Assembly: GCA_027024125.1 (NCBI GenBank)
Contig: JALVSV010000319.1
Location: 1-12,971 of the forward strand
Length of the DNA stretch: 12,971 nucleotides
Source: Methylothermaceae bacterium
GTDB lineage: Bacteria; Pseudomonadota; Gammaproteobacteria; Methylococcales; Methylothermaceae
Reading direction: 5' to 3'
Shown here: piece by piece, positions 1 through 7,370 of the stretch
How positions within the stretch are numbered: position 1 is the stretch's first letter
How the letters are laid out: every line of letters starts with the position of its first letter
Translations under genes and position numbers: made by a program
Notes under the pieces: generated by a model
The model's input: only the letters and a program-made list of their open reading frames with translations
Told to the model about the DNA's origin: nothing
The model's database searches: none

Positions 1-2742
1 CTTACCGCATTGCTGGAGCCGTTGATGATCGTATTCGACAATTATGACAGGCTGCCTGACAACGCCCAAGTGCATTCCCTGCTCTCCCAGATGGCAGACA
101 TCCTGCCTCCAGAGGTCAACCTGATTTTCATCAGCAGCCACGCACCACCACCGGCCTTTGCCCGCAACGAGGCAAACCAGACTCTGTTCCAATTGACCGC
201 TGAACAGCTTAGATTCACTTGCGCAGAAACCGCTGCGCTCATGCACAAACATGTGGATGAACCCCTTGAACCGGGCTTCGAAACCAAACCTCATCAACAA
301 AGCGGAGGGTGGGCAGCCGGGATCGTTCTGCTGCTGAAGTCCGGCGTGACGGGAAAGGGGCACACCCCTATACCTGATGGGGAAAACATGGAGGTGGTCT
401 TTGATTATTTTGCCCATGAAATCTACTACAAGCTCGATTCTACCAGTCGCTCCATCCTGCTCCATGCCTCCCTCCTCGAGGTCATTCATCCGCTCACCCT
501 GGCAAACCTGTCAGGCGAACCACACGTCACGGAAATTCTGCAGAAACTGGAACATGACGGCTGCTTTATCCAAAGCACCCGCAAGGGGAACACTTATGAA
601 CTACACCCCCTGTTTCGGCGCTTTCTGACCAATCTTGCCAGAAAAACGTGGACAGATGCCCAGTGGCGGGAACATCACCTTATGGCAGCCCAGCACTACG
701 CCACCAAAGGTTTGATGGATAGTGCCTTGAACAGCTACATGAAAGCTGGCGCATTCGAACAGGCCCTCGAATTACTCAATCGCCAGGAAAGTTTTTTTCG
801 GGACTGTCGGCACCACAAGCAACTGCAACGCCATTTGAGCAGGTTTCCCTCAAGTTGGCTACAAACCTCCCCCTGGCTCTCCTATTGGCAGGGAATCAGC
901 CAGAGAGACGATCATCCGGAGAATGCCATCGAGCACCTGGAACGCGCCTACCAAATGTTCTCAGATCATGCCGATCAAACAGGCACAGCCCATGCATGCG
1001 TTGCCGCCATCGACGTCCTGACGCTGGATCTGAGTAGGTTGGAACAGCTTCCCCTGTGGCTGCAAAAGTTGCATGACGCCCAACAATCCATGACCTGCAC
1101 CCAACAGGAACTGGATGCTGAAATCGTCCTCTCCCTGTTCCAGGGCTATCTTTTTCACAATCCTGGTGTCGCCGAATTTTCGGTATGGGGCGACGAACTG
1201 AACCGGCTCATCCACGACCACAACCTCCCGCCCCATCTATGGTGTCAGGTTTGCCATGTTCTTCTGCTGAACGAATATTGGCGTGGCCACTTCGCCCAGG
1301 CCCAATTGTGGCTGGAGCGCCTGCAGTTGATGGCTGCCGAGGCATCAAAGCTACCGGAACTGGGAATTCTCTACCACAGCTTAGCCGCCACCCTGTCCTG
1401 GCACCACCATCTGGATATGCAAGCGACACTTGAACATATCGAAAAAGCATTGGACTGCATCAAGCGCAACGGCCTGTACTGGCCGAAAGCCGCCCTCTAT
1501 TCCAATCTGGTGTCAGCCCATCTCAGCCAGGGACATCTGGTTGAAGCCCGCCATGCCTTCGAAACCTTCAGGACCTTCATCCGTCCGGACAACCCCCAGG
1601 ATCTGTTTCTCTTCCATCATCTGTCCACCCTGATCGCCCTGTTGGGAAAAGACCTGGAGGGCGCAGAGGCCCATGCCGAGGAAACACTGCAGCTGGGGCT
1701 GGACTGCGGCATTTTGTTCCACAGGGGTATCGCCTGCCTCGATGCCACCCGGGTGGCTTTGGCCTGCAACCGGCTGGAATCGGCGGCCGAACATCTGGCA
1801 CATGCAGAAACGGTTGCCAGATCCATGAATAGCGACCTGCTGGACTATGAATGCTGTCTGCTTCGCACCTGTCTCCATTGCCACCGCAACGAAATGCCCC
1901 AGTTTCGTCAATCCCTCTTCCAGACCCTGCGGACGGGCAGGAAACACGGAATCCGGACCTTCTTGCTGTGGGAGCCCGACTGCATGGACAAGCTGTACCT
2001 GGAAGCCCTAAAAATGGATCTGGAAACCGATTATGCTCGGTATATCATTCATACTCATCGGCTCATGCCGCCCAAAGAATCCACTTATGCAGAAAATTGG
2101 CCCTGGCCTATTCGCATCCGGACCCTGGGACATTTCTCCATCGAACTGCAAGGAGAAATGTTAACGAAAGGACTGGGTTCCAAACCAGTCAGCCTGCTCA
2201 AGGCCCTGATCATCTGCGGTTCCCATGACGTGGACACCACATTGCTTACAGAAATGTTATGGCCCGATGCCGAAGGCGATGCCGCCCATGAGTCATTCAA
2301 AGTCACCCTGCGTAGATTGCGTGCCCTGCTCGAACAGCCGGAGACATTGATCCTCAAACAGAACCGCCTGACCCTGAATCAGGGACTATGTTGGACCGAT
2401 GTCGGAGCTTTTACTAATGCGGTCCGTCAGTCCAGGAACAGTGACGGAAAAAAGCGGATTATCCTGTTAGAGAAAGCTTTTGATCTATATCAAGGACCTT
2501 TTCTCGATCAGGAAGTCACACTGCCAGTCCGTAACATACGCAAACAGCTGCTCAGCCAATACCAACGGCTGACCTTGGAATTGGGGGCATGGTATGAACA
2601 GGACAAACCTGTTCGCGCCATCACATTGTACGAGAAATCCCTGAGTGTCCAAAACAACATGGAGGCTGTCTTCCGGCGGCTCATTGACTGCTACCTGACC
2701 TCCGGTCGCATAGACCCGGCCCTGGCCACCTTCAAACGTTGA
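1..2742 (+). CDS. MalT-like STAND regulator with C-terminal winged-helix and BTAD domains (5' end outside window)
   Basis: The frame is open from base 1, so the true start and the P-loop lie left of the window. The first visible residues are a Walker B-like strand (LMIVFDNYD), followed by the SSHAPPP and LRFT segments typical of MalT-family STAND ATPases. Residues of about 150-690, counted from base 10, are helical and TPR-like. From about residue 698 (IRIRTLGHF) there is an OmpR/SARP-type winged helix, including the LLTEMLWPDA and SFKVTLRRLRALL segments, and from about 800 a BTAD domain. Such proteins are usually cytoplasmic, ligand- and ATP-controlled transcription activators. The inducer cannot be read from the sequence. 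The frame ends at TGA 2740-2742, inside the last helices of BTAD, and homology continues beyond it. The protein may therefore be C-terminally truncated. The exported protein gene that follows is a possible target. Confidence 0.85.
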   Translation, partial: LTALLEPLMIVFDNYDRLPDNAQVHSLLSQMADILPPEVNLIFISSHAPPPAFARNEANQTLFQLTAEQLRFTCAETAALMHKHVDEPLEPGFETKPHQQSGGWAAGIVLLLKSGVTGKGHTPIPDGENMEVVFDYFAHEIYYKLDSTSRSILLHASLLEVIHPLTLANLSGEPHVTEILQKLEHDGCFIQSTRKGNTYELHPLFRRFLTNLARKTWTDAQWREHHLMAAQHYATKGLMDSALNSYMKAGAFEQALELLNRQESFFRDCRHHKQLQRHLSRFPSSWLQTSPWLSYWQGISQRDDHPENAIEHLERAYQMFSDHADQTGTAHACVAAIDVLTLDLSRLEQLPLWLQKLHDAQQSMTCTQQELDAEIVLSLFQGYLFHNPGVAEFSVWGDELNRLIHDHNLPPHLWCQVCHVLLLNEYWRGHFAQAQLWLERLQLMAAEASKLPELGILYHSLAATLSWHHHLDMQATLEHIEKALDCIKRNGLYWPKAALYSNLVSAHLSQGHLVEARHAFETFRTFIRPDNPQDLFLFHHLSTLIALLGKDLEGAEAHAEETLQLGLDCGILFHRGIACLDATRVALACNRLESAAEHLAHAETVARSMNSDLLDYECCLLRTCLHCHRNEMPQFRQSLFQTLRTGRKHGIRTFLLWEPDCMDKLYLEALKMDLETDYARYIIHTHRLMPPKESTYAENWPWPIRIRTLGHFSIELQGEMLTKGLGSKPVSLLKALIICGSHDVDTTLLTEMLWPDAEGDAAHESFKVTLRRLRALLEQPETLILKQNRLTLNQGLCWTDVGAFTNAVRQSRNSDGKKRIILLEKAFDLYQGPFLDQEVTLPVRNIRKQLLSQYQRLTLELGAWYEQDKPVRAITLYEKSLSVQNNMEAVFRRLIDCYLTSGRIDPALATFKR

Positions 2743-2850
2743 TGTTTTAGCCTGCAACGATTAGGGCTGGAACCTTCCAGGCAGACCCGCCTTCTGCTCG
2801 AAAACACATTAAAACCAGCATTTGTCCCCTTTTTGTCCCCCTACTACTGA
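2743..2850 (+). pseudogene. In-frame remnant of the BTAD C-terminus beyond the TGA stop
   Basis: The 35 codons after the TGA, read in the same frame, give CFSLQRLGLEPSRQTRLLLE followed by 15 more residues and a TGA at 2848-2850. The LGLEPS..TR pattern is the normal end of a BTAD domain (compare LG.EPS.ETR). The stop therefore looks like a point nonsense change, a sequencing error or recoding rather than the ancestral end. No frameshift is needed to join the two parts. The stretch has no start codon or ribosome binding site of its own, so it is unlikely to be translated separately. Confidence 0.7.
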
Positions 2851-2887
2851 TATTTTCCCTCATTGTGGCATGAGTTTATCGCCACTG

Positions 2888-2916
2888 CTTAAACAAAGAT
2901 GACATATTCACATAAT
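2888..2916 (+). promoter_or_regulatory. Weak candidate promoter for the exported GlcG/HbpS-like gene
   Basis: CATAAT at 2911-2916 matches five of six bases of the -10 consensus. The hexamer 17 bp upstream (CTTAAA, 2888-2893) matches the -35 consensus poorly. A poor -35 would suit activator dependence, but the call rests on one hexamer in AT-rich DNA. Confidence 0.25.
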
Positions 2917-2923
2917 TAGAATA

Positions 2924-2930
2924 AGAGGAG
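2924..2930 (+). promoter_or_regulatory. Ribosome binding site of the GlcG/HbpS-like gene
   Basis: AGAGGAG lies seven bases before the ATG at 2938 and fixes that start. It is a strong Shine-Dalgarno match at good spacing. Confidence 0.75.
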
Positions 2931-2937
2931 AAAAGAT

Positions 2938-3675
2938 ATGAAACTGAAACTTCTTGCAAGTGCAGCTGCTTTGATCGCCACGACTCAAACGGTTTGGGCT
3001 GATTGTCCAAATATAGACCACAACCAACTGACAGCTGCATTGAAAGCCAGTATTGCACCCACCGGCGGTCCCTCCAATGGCGGCCTGGATTTCCATATGT
3101 GGGCAACCGTGGTTGCTCCCGATGCTGTGGTGTGTCTGGTCACCAAATCCGGTGACGGCCTCAACGACCAATGGCTAGGAAGCCGCATCATCTCGGCCCA
3201 AAAAGCCAGTACTGCGGTGTTTTTCAGCCTGGACAATGGACTGGCCCTTTCCACCGCAAACCTGTATGGCACAAATCAGCCTGGTCAATCTCTATGGGGT
3301 CTGCAGTTCAGCAACCCGGTCGATTTCAGGAAAGCCTACGCAGGTGATTCGGCTGACTTTGGAACTGACGAAGACCCATTGGAAGGTGAACGAGTAGGAG
3401 GCGTCAATGTCTTTGGTGGCGGGCTGCCTCTTTACGACGAGAATCATAAGCTGGTCGGCGCTCTCGGTGTCAGTGGCGATACTTCTTGTGCCGACCACAA
3501 TGTCGCTTGGCGGGTACGACATGAACTTGGACTGGATTTCGTACCGGCAGGTGTCAGCGCGGATGGTAACGACAATATTATATATGATAAAAATGGCAAG
3601 CCCAGAGGGTTCGAACATCCCAATTGCGGCAACAATGAAAAAGATGTCAACAAGACTCTACCCTCGACACGCTAG
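2938..3675 (+). CDS. Exported GlcG/HbpS-like (haem-binding fold) protein
   Basis: The 245-residue product starts with a Sec signal peptide: basic MKLK, a hydrophobic core, and probable cleavage after VWA at residue 21. The mature part has the pattern of the GlcG/HbpS family (Pfam Haem_degrading, formerly DUF336): an AQKASTAVFF helix near residues 87-96, and a VNVFGGGLPLYDENHKLVG strand pair followed by GALGVSGDTS near 156-183. Some HbpS proteins bind haem outside the cytoplasm and feed a sensor system; many members have no known role. Four cysteines (23, 66, 184, 230) could form disulfides in the periplasm. It is longer than typical GlcG proteins (about 130-160 residues), with extra N- and C-terminal segments. 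The gene follows the STAND/BTAD regulator by 87 bp after the remnant and may be controlled by it, which is inference. The ligand is unknown. Confidence 0.8.
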   Translation: MKLKLLASAAALIATTQTVWADCPNIDHNQLTAALKASIAPTGGPSNGGLDFHMWATVVAPDAVVCLVTKSGDGLNDQWLGSRIISAQKASTAVFFSLDNGLALSTANLYGTNQPGQSLWGLQFSNPVDFRKAYAGDSADFGTDEDPLEGERVGGVNVFGGGLPLYDENHKLVGALGVSGDTSCADHNVAWRVRHELGLDFVPAGVSADGNDNIIYDKNGKPRGFEHPNCGNNEKDVNKTLPSTR

Positions 3676-3708
3676 TCTTGTTGATCACTGTTCTGTCAAC
3701 TCTGTTCC

Positions 3709-3727
3709 GGCCGGGGTGATCCCGGCC
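3709..3727. terminator. GC-rich hairpin between convergent genes, possible bidirectional terminator
   Basis: GGCCGGG (3709-3715) and CCCGGCC (3721-3727) form a perfect 7-bp stem with a five-base loop. It sits between the stop of the exported protein gene (3675) and the stop of xerD (3731). Neither side carries a real T-run (TTCTC on +, GGAAC on -), so intrinsic termination would be weak. Confidence 0.45.
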
Positions 3728-3730
3728 TTC

Positions 3731-4642
3731 TCACCCCCTCGGATGATATTTCTCGTGCAGTCGTTTCAACCTTTCCTGAGCCACATGGGTGTAAATCTGT
3801 GTGGTGGAAAGACTGCTGTGACCCAAAAGCATCTGTACCACCCTCAAATCAGCCCCATGATTGATCAGATGGGTGGCAAAAGCGTGTCGAAGGGTATGCG
3901 GTGACAGGGGTTTGACGATACCGGCCTGTCTGGCGTAACGCTTGATCAGATGCCAGAATGTCTGCCGGGTCATGGGACCACCGCGGCGGGTTACGAACAG
4001 AGAATCCGAACGATGCACCCCCAGCAGTTCCCCCCGGGCGGAAGTCAGGTATCGGTCCAGCCACAGGACCGACTCCTCTCCCAAGGGGACCAGCCGTTCC
4101 TTGTTGCCCTTGCCAAACAGGCGTACCAGTCCCCGCAGCTGATCCCACTGATCGAAACGCAGCGCCACCAGTTCGGAAACCCTAAGGCCCGTTGCATACA
4201 AAACTTCCAGCATGCAACGGTCCCGCAGCCCCAGCGGCTGCCCGGTATCGGGCGCATTGAGCAGGGTCTCAACATCGGCTTCACTGAGGGAATCGGGGAG
4301 CGGCCGGCCCAAATAGGGGGATTCGATACCGGTACAGGGGTCGGTACCGATCAGCTGCTGCCGCATCAGATAAGCGTAGAATTTACGCAGGCTGGACAGC
4401 GTTCTGGCGCTGCTGCGGGCACTGCTGCCGCGTTGATTGAGATGAGCCAGATAGAACGAAATATGGGTTGCTTCCGCCAGAATGAGCGGTTTTTTCAACC
4501 AACGGGAAAACTTCTTCAGGTCACTGCCATAGGCCTTCAGGGTATGGCTGCTCAACCCCTCCTCCAACCACAAAGCTTCGGTGAATTGCTGAATCAGAAG
4601 CGTGTTTTCGTCAGACTGGCGATCATCCATATTCAGGCTCAT
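3731..4642 (-). CDS. xerD: Tyrosine recombinase XerD
   Basis: XerD works with XerC at the dif site to resolve chromosome dimers at division. From the chosen ATG the product has 303 residues, close to the 298 of E. coli XerD. All catalytic residues are visible: Arg154 (ATGLRVSEL), Lys178 (GKGNKERLVP), His249 and Arg252 (SPHTLRHAFATH), His275 (LGHSS) and Tyr284 (TQIYTH). The N-terminal SAM-like DNA-binding domain spans about residues 10-100. The C-terminal end (EKYHPRG) matches XerD rather than XerC. The frame stays open to 4726, but the extra 28 residues have no counterpart in the family. An ATG four codons further in (4630) is equally possible, as neither has a clear ribosome binding site. 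The gene lies downstream of ogt, separated by a repeat-rich 470 bp, so co-transcription is doubtful. No dif site was seen. Confidence 0.95.
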   Translation of the reverse strand: MSLNMDDRQSDENTLLIQQFTEALWLEEGLSSHTLKAYGSDLKKFSRWLKKPLILAEATHISFYLAHLNQRGSSARSSARTLSSLRKFYAYLMRQQLIGTDPCTGIESPYLGRPLPDSLSEADVETLLNAPDTGQPLGLRDRCMLEVLYATGLRVSELVALRFDQWDQLRGLVRLFGKGNKERLVPLGEESVLWLDRYLTSARGELLGVHRSDSLFVTRRGGPMTRQTFWHLIKRYARQAGIVKPLSPHTLRHAFATHLINHGADLRVVQMLLGHSSLSTTQIYTHVAQERLKRLHEKYHPRG

Positions 4643-4752
4643 GCCGTAAATCCCGGACAGGTTGCAAACCTGACCCAACAGGAGGTGCGCTCTGCGCAAC
4701 CAAAATCCCGGAGGATGAAAGAACAAGTAGCGTCACGGATGCCGGAACATTT

Positions 4753-4830
4753 TTTCACCGCAGAGACGCAGTGGTCGCAGAGTTGTTGCAAAATAATTTT
4801 TCTCTGCGTTCTCCGCGTCTCTGCGATGAA
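4753..4830. repeat. Nested inverted-repeat intergenic element (CGCAGAGACGC family)
   Basis: An outer perfect 11-bp inverted pair, CGCAGAGACGC (4759-4769) and GCGTCTCTGCG (4815-4825), encloses an inner perfect 7-bp pair, CGCAGAG (4776-4782) and CTCTGCG (4802-4808). The loop is AT-rich. The two stems share the core CGCAGAG, so alternative pairings exist. It resembles intergenic repeats of the form CCGCAGAGACGCAGAG that occur in many bacterial genomes. No gene is carried. Confidence 0.7.
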
Positions 4831-4839
4831 TCTATAAAC

Positions 4840-5032
4840 TTTCACGGAAACGATCATGAAGACCCCGTTCTCACCCCGAAGCATGAAAGAACCACCGGGG
4901 AAGCAGGGGTATTGGTTTGAGGGCGTACATGGCCTGGATGGCCATGTCCGAGCTTCCATGGACGGATTTACAGCGTTCCGAAAACCAAGGCCCTGCTTCC
5001 TCCCACAATATTTCACGGTAATTTCATAAAGA
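4840..5032. repeat. Palindromic intergenic element bounded by imperfect direct repeats
   Basis: Starting at TTTCACGG (4840) and again at TTTCACGG (5011), two related stretches of about 22 bp, each ending in TCAT.AAGA, run in the same direction. Between them lies an inverted pair, GGAAGCAGGG (4899-4908) and CCCTGCTTCC (4991-5000), extended inward by TTGGTTT (4912-4918) and AAACCAA (4982-4988). Inside it ACATGGCC (4927-4934) pairs perfectly with GGCCATGT (4940-4947) around a five-base loop. No open frame of note is present. It looks like a non-coding, MITE-like or REP-like unit; its family was not recognised. Confidence 0.6.
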
Positions 5033-5112
5033 GACTCAAATGACTCAAAAGTATAAAAATCCCCCTTTGCAAATGAGAGAAAAATCCGGGCAGCTCTGAT
5101 TGGTGGATGTAA
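5033..5112. other. AT-rich gene-free tail between the palindromic element and ogt
   Basis: With the two elements before it, this completes the gene-free interval 4643-5112. It holds a tandem pair of GACTCAAA (5033-5040 and 5042-5049). No gene and no convincing terminator for ogt was seen. Confidence 0.5.
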
Positions 5113-5703
5113 TTAAGGGCAAGCAAGCATTTCACCACGCCCCTCATGGCAGAGCAGCCACCGCTTGATGGCTGTCATCGGGCCGTATGCCTGACCGCAG
5201 TACCCTCCCAGTCCGGACTTGGCCACCACCCGGTGACAGGGAACGATCACAGGATAGGGATTGGCCCGGCAGGCAGAGGCAACAGCGCGAGGAGACGTAC
5301 CCAGACTGGTTGCCAGTTCCCCATAGGTCCTGACTTGCCCCACCGGAATGCCCAGCAGTGCCTGCCAGACCCGGCGGTAGAATGGGGTACCCTGTAGAAC
5401 AAGCGAGCATTGAAAATGAATATATGGATCTACGAAGTACTGTTGCAATTGGCATCGAATAGTCTCCAGCGTCTCTGGAACACGCCTGCCAAGGGTCTCG
5501 ACATCGGAGAATTCCCCCTGATCTGTTTCTGCAAAAAGGGGGTCAGGGGAAACTTTTGGATCCCCGCAACCACCGGGATCCAGGAACCAACTCAGTCGCG
5601 TCAAAACGCAACCCTGGCCCTGCAGATGAAGATAACCGCAGGGGGTTTCAAACAGATAACTGAATGATGAACCCGGTATGACAGCTTGCCAATGAATAGC
5701 CAC
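5113..5703 (-). CDS. ogt: Methylated-DNA--protein-cysteine S-methyltransferase (Ogt/AdaB type)
   Basis: The enzyme repairs O6-alkylguanine (and O4-alkylthymine) in DNA by irreversible transfer of the alkyl group to its own cysteine. The active-site motif is IVPCHRVV, followed by GLGGYCG. The DNA-binding helix-turn-helix and arginine finger are seen in TYGELATSLGTSPRAVASAC and RANP. The start is uncertain. The longest frame begins with TTG at 5712, but that codon lies in the T-run of the rplS terminator, so the GTG at 5703 (196 residues, active Cys156) is preferred; neither has a ribosome binding site. No ATG exists near the N-terminus. The protein is longer than the usual 165-175 residues because of a roughly 40-residue acidic and Gly/Pro-rich segment between the N-terminal and catalytic domains. 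It may be transcribed partly by read-through from the ribosomal operon. Confidence 0.92.
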   Translation of the reverse strand: MAIHWQAVIPGSSFSYLFETPCGYLHLQGQGCVLTRLSWFLDPGGCGDPKVSPDPLFAETDQGEFSDVETLGRRVPETLETIRCQLQQYFVDPYIHFQCSLVLQGTPFYRRVWQALLGIPVGQVRTYGELATSLGTSPRAVASACRANPYPVIVPCHRVVAKSGLGGYCGQAYGPMTAIKRWLLCHEGRGEMLACP

Positions 5704-5705
5704 TG

Positions 5706-5735
5706 CAATCAAAAACGGGTGCCTTACGCACCCGT
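5706..5735 (-). terminator. Rho-independent terminator of the rpsP-rimM-trmD-rplS operon
   Basis: On the minus strand, ACGGGTGC (5735-5728) pairs perfectly with GCACCCGT (5722-5715) around a five-base loop and is followed by TTTTTGATT. It begins seven bases after the rplS stop. The T-run overlaps the first possible start codon of ogt. Confidence 0.85.
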
Positions 5736-5741
5736 TTGATA

Positions 5742-6095
5742 TCAGATTTTCTCCTTGATCCTCGCAGCCTTGCCGCGCCTCTCGCGCAGATAGTACAGCT
5801 TGGCCCGCCTGACCTTGCCGCGGCGTTTGACACTGATGTCCTGAACCAAGGGGCTGTGAAGAGGAAACACTCTTTCCACTCCTTCCCCATGAGAGACCTT
5901 GCGTACCGTGAAGGAGGAATGCAGCCCCCGGTTGCGCTTGGCAATCACCACACCCTCGAATGCCTGCAATCGCTCGCGGTTGCCTTCCTTCACCTTCACC
6001 TGGACAACCACTGTGTCGCCCGGGTTGAAGTCTGGAATCTGTTTGGCCAGTTTGGCCATCTGTTCCTTCTCGATCTGTTCAATGATGTTCGCCAT
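5742..6095 (-). CDS. rplS: 50S ribosomal protein L19
   Basis: L19 is a component of the large ribosomal subunit at the 30S-50S interface. The 117-residue product is close to the 115 of E. coli. Family segments are clear: the N-terminal [62 protein letters not shown] and the basic C-terminal [19 protein letters not shown]. The ATG is preceded by AAGGGG nine bases upstream. The gene overlaps the end of trmD by 17 bases, which suggests translational coupling, and it is the last gene of the operon, closed by the terminator just downstream. Confidence 0.98.
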   Translation of the reverse strand: MANIIEQIEKEQMAKLAKQIPDFNPGDTVVVQVKVKEGNRERLQAFEGVVIAKRNRGLHSSFTVRKVSHGEGVERVFPLHSPLVQDISVKRRGKVRRAKLYYLRERRGKAARIKEKI

Positions 6096-6849
6096 CGTTC
6101 TTGTCCCCTTCGGTTTTCATCTCAATTTTGAATTCTTCCAGCAATGCCTGCTGCGTTTCGGTCAAGTCCAGACCAGCCAACAGGTCTGGTCTACGGAGCC
6201 AGGTTCTGCCGAGAGCCTGTTTGAGCCGCCAGCGCTCGATGGCCTGGTGGTCACCACTGAGCAATATTGCAGGCACTTTCCTACCATCCACTTCTTCAGG
6301 ACGGGTATAGTGCGGATGGTCCAGCAGGCCATCCACATGGGAATCCTGCTTTGCCGATTCCTCATGGTGCAGAACCCCGGGCAATAGCCGTGTCACCGCA
6401 TCAATCACGACAAGCGCCGCCAACTCTCCGCCCGACAACACATAATCGCCAATCGACCACTCCTCATCGACAAGGCTTTCTACCAGACGTTCATCGATGC
6501 CTTCATAACGGCCGGCCACCAGGATCAAACGCTTCTTTTCGGCCAATTCCATCACTGCAGCCTGATCCAGCTTCTGCCCCTGGGGAGAGAGACAGATTAC
6601 CCACGCCGGTCTTGGATCGGCTTCCCTTGCAGCCACTATGGCATCTCGCAAAGGCTGCACCCTCATGACCATCCCTGGACCACCCCCGTAAGGCCGGTCG
6701 TCCACGGTGCGATGCCGGTCGAAGGTATAATCCCGGGGATTCCACAGCGCCAGCTCGACCAACCCCCTTTGCAGCGCCCGCCCAGTCACCCCGAATCGGC
6801 TGGCATGACCGACCATCTCGGGAAACAGGGTCACCACATCGAATCGCAT
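6079..6849 (-). CDS. trmD: tRNA (guanine-37-N1)-methyltransferase TrmD
   Basis: TrmD methylates G37 next to the anticodon of tRNAs that read CNN, using S-adenosylmethionine, and so prevents +1 frameshifting. The 256-residue product has the SPOUT trefoil-knot motifs LSPQGQ (88-93), GRYEGIDER (113-121) and [13 protein letters not shown] (132-144). The catalytic pair Arg154 and Asp169 falls at the same numbers as in E. coli. A TTG one codon upstream is in frame, but the ATG at 6849 is the standard start ([12 protein letters not shown]), and it overlaps the rimM stop by one base (TGATG). That tight junction and the 17-base overlap with rplS indicate coupled translation within the operon. Confidence 0.98.
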   Translation of the reverse strand: MRFDVVTLFPEMVGHASRFGVTGRALQRGLVELALWNPRDYTFDRHRTVDDRPYGGGPGMVMRVQPLRDAIVAAREADPRPAWVICLSPQGQKLDQAAVMELAEKKRLILVAGRYEGIDERLVESLVDEEWSIGDYVLSGGELAALVVIDAVTRLLPGVLHHEESAKQDSHVDGLLDHPHYTRPEEVDGRKVPAILLSGDHQAIERWRLKQALGRTWLRRPDLLAGLDLTETQQALLEEFKIEMKTEGDKNDGEHH

Positions 6850-7355
6850 CAAAAATCCGGATCCCAGTCCACCCGGATATTTCCCATCTCCAGATCCACT
6901 TCCAGAATCACCCGCTCCTTAAGCCAGGGAATCAGGATCTCCTTGCCATCCTCCTCACGCACGATCAGTACGTCATTGGCGCCGGTTTCCATCAGGTTGG
7001 TCACCCGTCCAAGTTGTCTTCCCCGGGTATCGAGGACCTCAAGGCCAATCAGATCAGCCCAGTAATATTCGCCAATAGGCAAGGGCTGCAACTGCGAGCG
7101 TTCGATACTGATCAGGGCGCCACGCAAGGCCTCGGCCTGTTCGCGGGTTTCGATACCCTGCAGACGCGCCACCACGGTCTTGCCCTGTCGGCGGCCCTCC
7201 AAAACCTGCATCCTGCGGCTCTCATCCCGATGCGTAATCTGCCAGGGTGAATACCGAAGTATATTTTCCCGAGGCTGGGTATAGGAATATACCTTTACCC
7301 ATCCCCTGACCCCGTGAACGCCGGAAATTTCACCAATCTGAATCCGCTCAGGCAC
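6849..7355 (-). CDS. rimM: 16S rRNA processing / 30S maturation factor RimM
   Basis: RimM binds S19 and assists assembly of the 30S head domain. The 168-residue product has the N-terminal RimM beta-barrel ([20 protein letters not shown]) and a C-terminal PRC barrel. That barrel shows [21 protein letters not shown] and the conserved [16 protein letters not shown]. The start is a GTG at 7355, 15 bases after the rpsP stop, with only a weak ribosome binding site (GGGAA). Spacing and the TGATG overlap with trmD show it lies in the same transcript. Confidence 0.97.
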   Translation of the reverse strand: MPERIQIGEISGVHGVRGWVKVYSYTQPRENILRYSPWQITHRDESRRMQVLEGRRQGKTVVARLQGIETREQAEALRGALISIERSQLQPLPIGEYYWADLIGLEVLDTRGRQLGRVTNLMETGANDVLIVREEDGKEILIPWLKERVILEVDLEMGNIRVDWDPDF

Positions 7356-7370
7356 CGGGTTCCCAGGAAA

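Noticed and set aside
2740..2742. Alternative genetic code reading TGA as an amino acid
   Set aside because: xerD, trmD, rimM and the Nfn-like gene all end with TGA at their expected family lengths.
2740..2790. Selenocysteine at the in-frame TGA
   Set aside because: The downstream hairpin has a stem of only five pairs, a loop without G and a distance of about 30 bases. BTAD regulators are not known selenoproteins. Kept only as an alternative.
2866..2882. Sigma-54 type promoter (TGGCA.. ..GC) before the exported protein gene
   Set aside because: The spacing between GG and GC is 12 instead of 10 bases and the downstream element does not fit.
4643..4726. 28-residue N-terminal extension of xerD
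   Set aside because: It makes the protein longer than the family norm and has no homology to XerD; the ATG at 4642 gives the expected length.
3950..4837. A 295-codon + strand frame antisense to xerD
   Set aside because: It mirrors the coding strand of xerD, has no domain signature, and runs on through the intergenic repeat.
4753..5032. CRISPR array
   Set aside because: The repeats are inverted and nested, with no regular direct repeat-spacer periodicity, and no cas gene is present.
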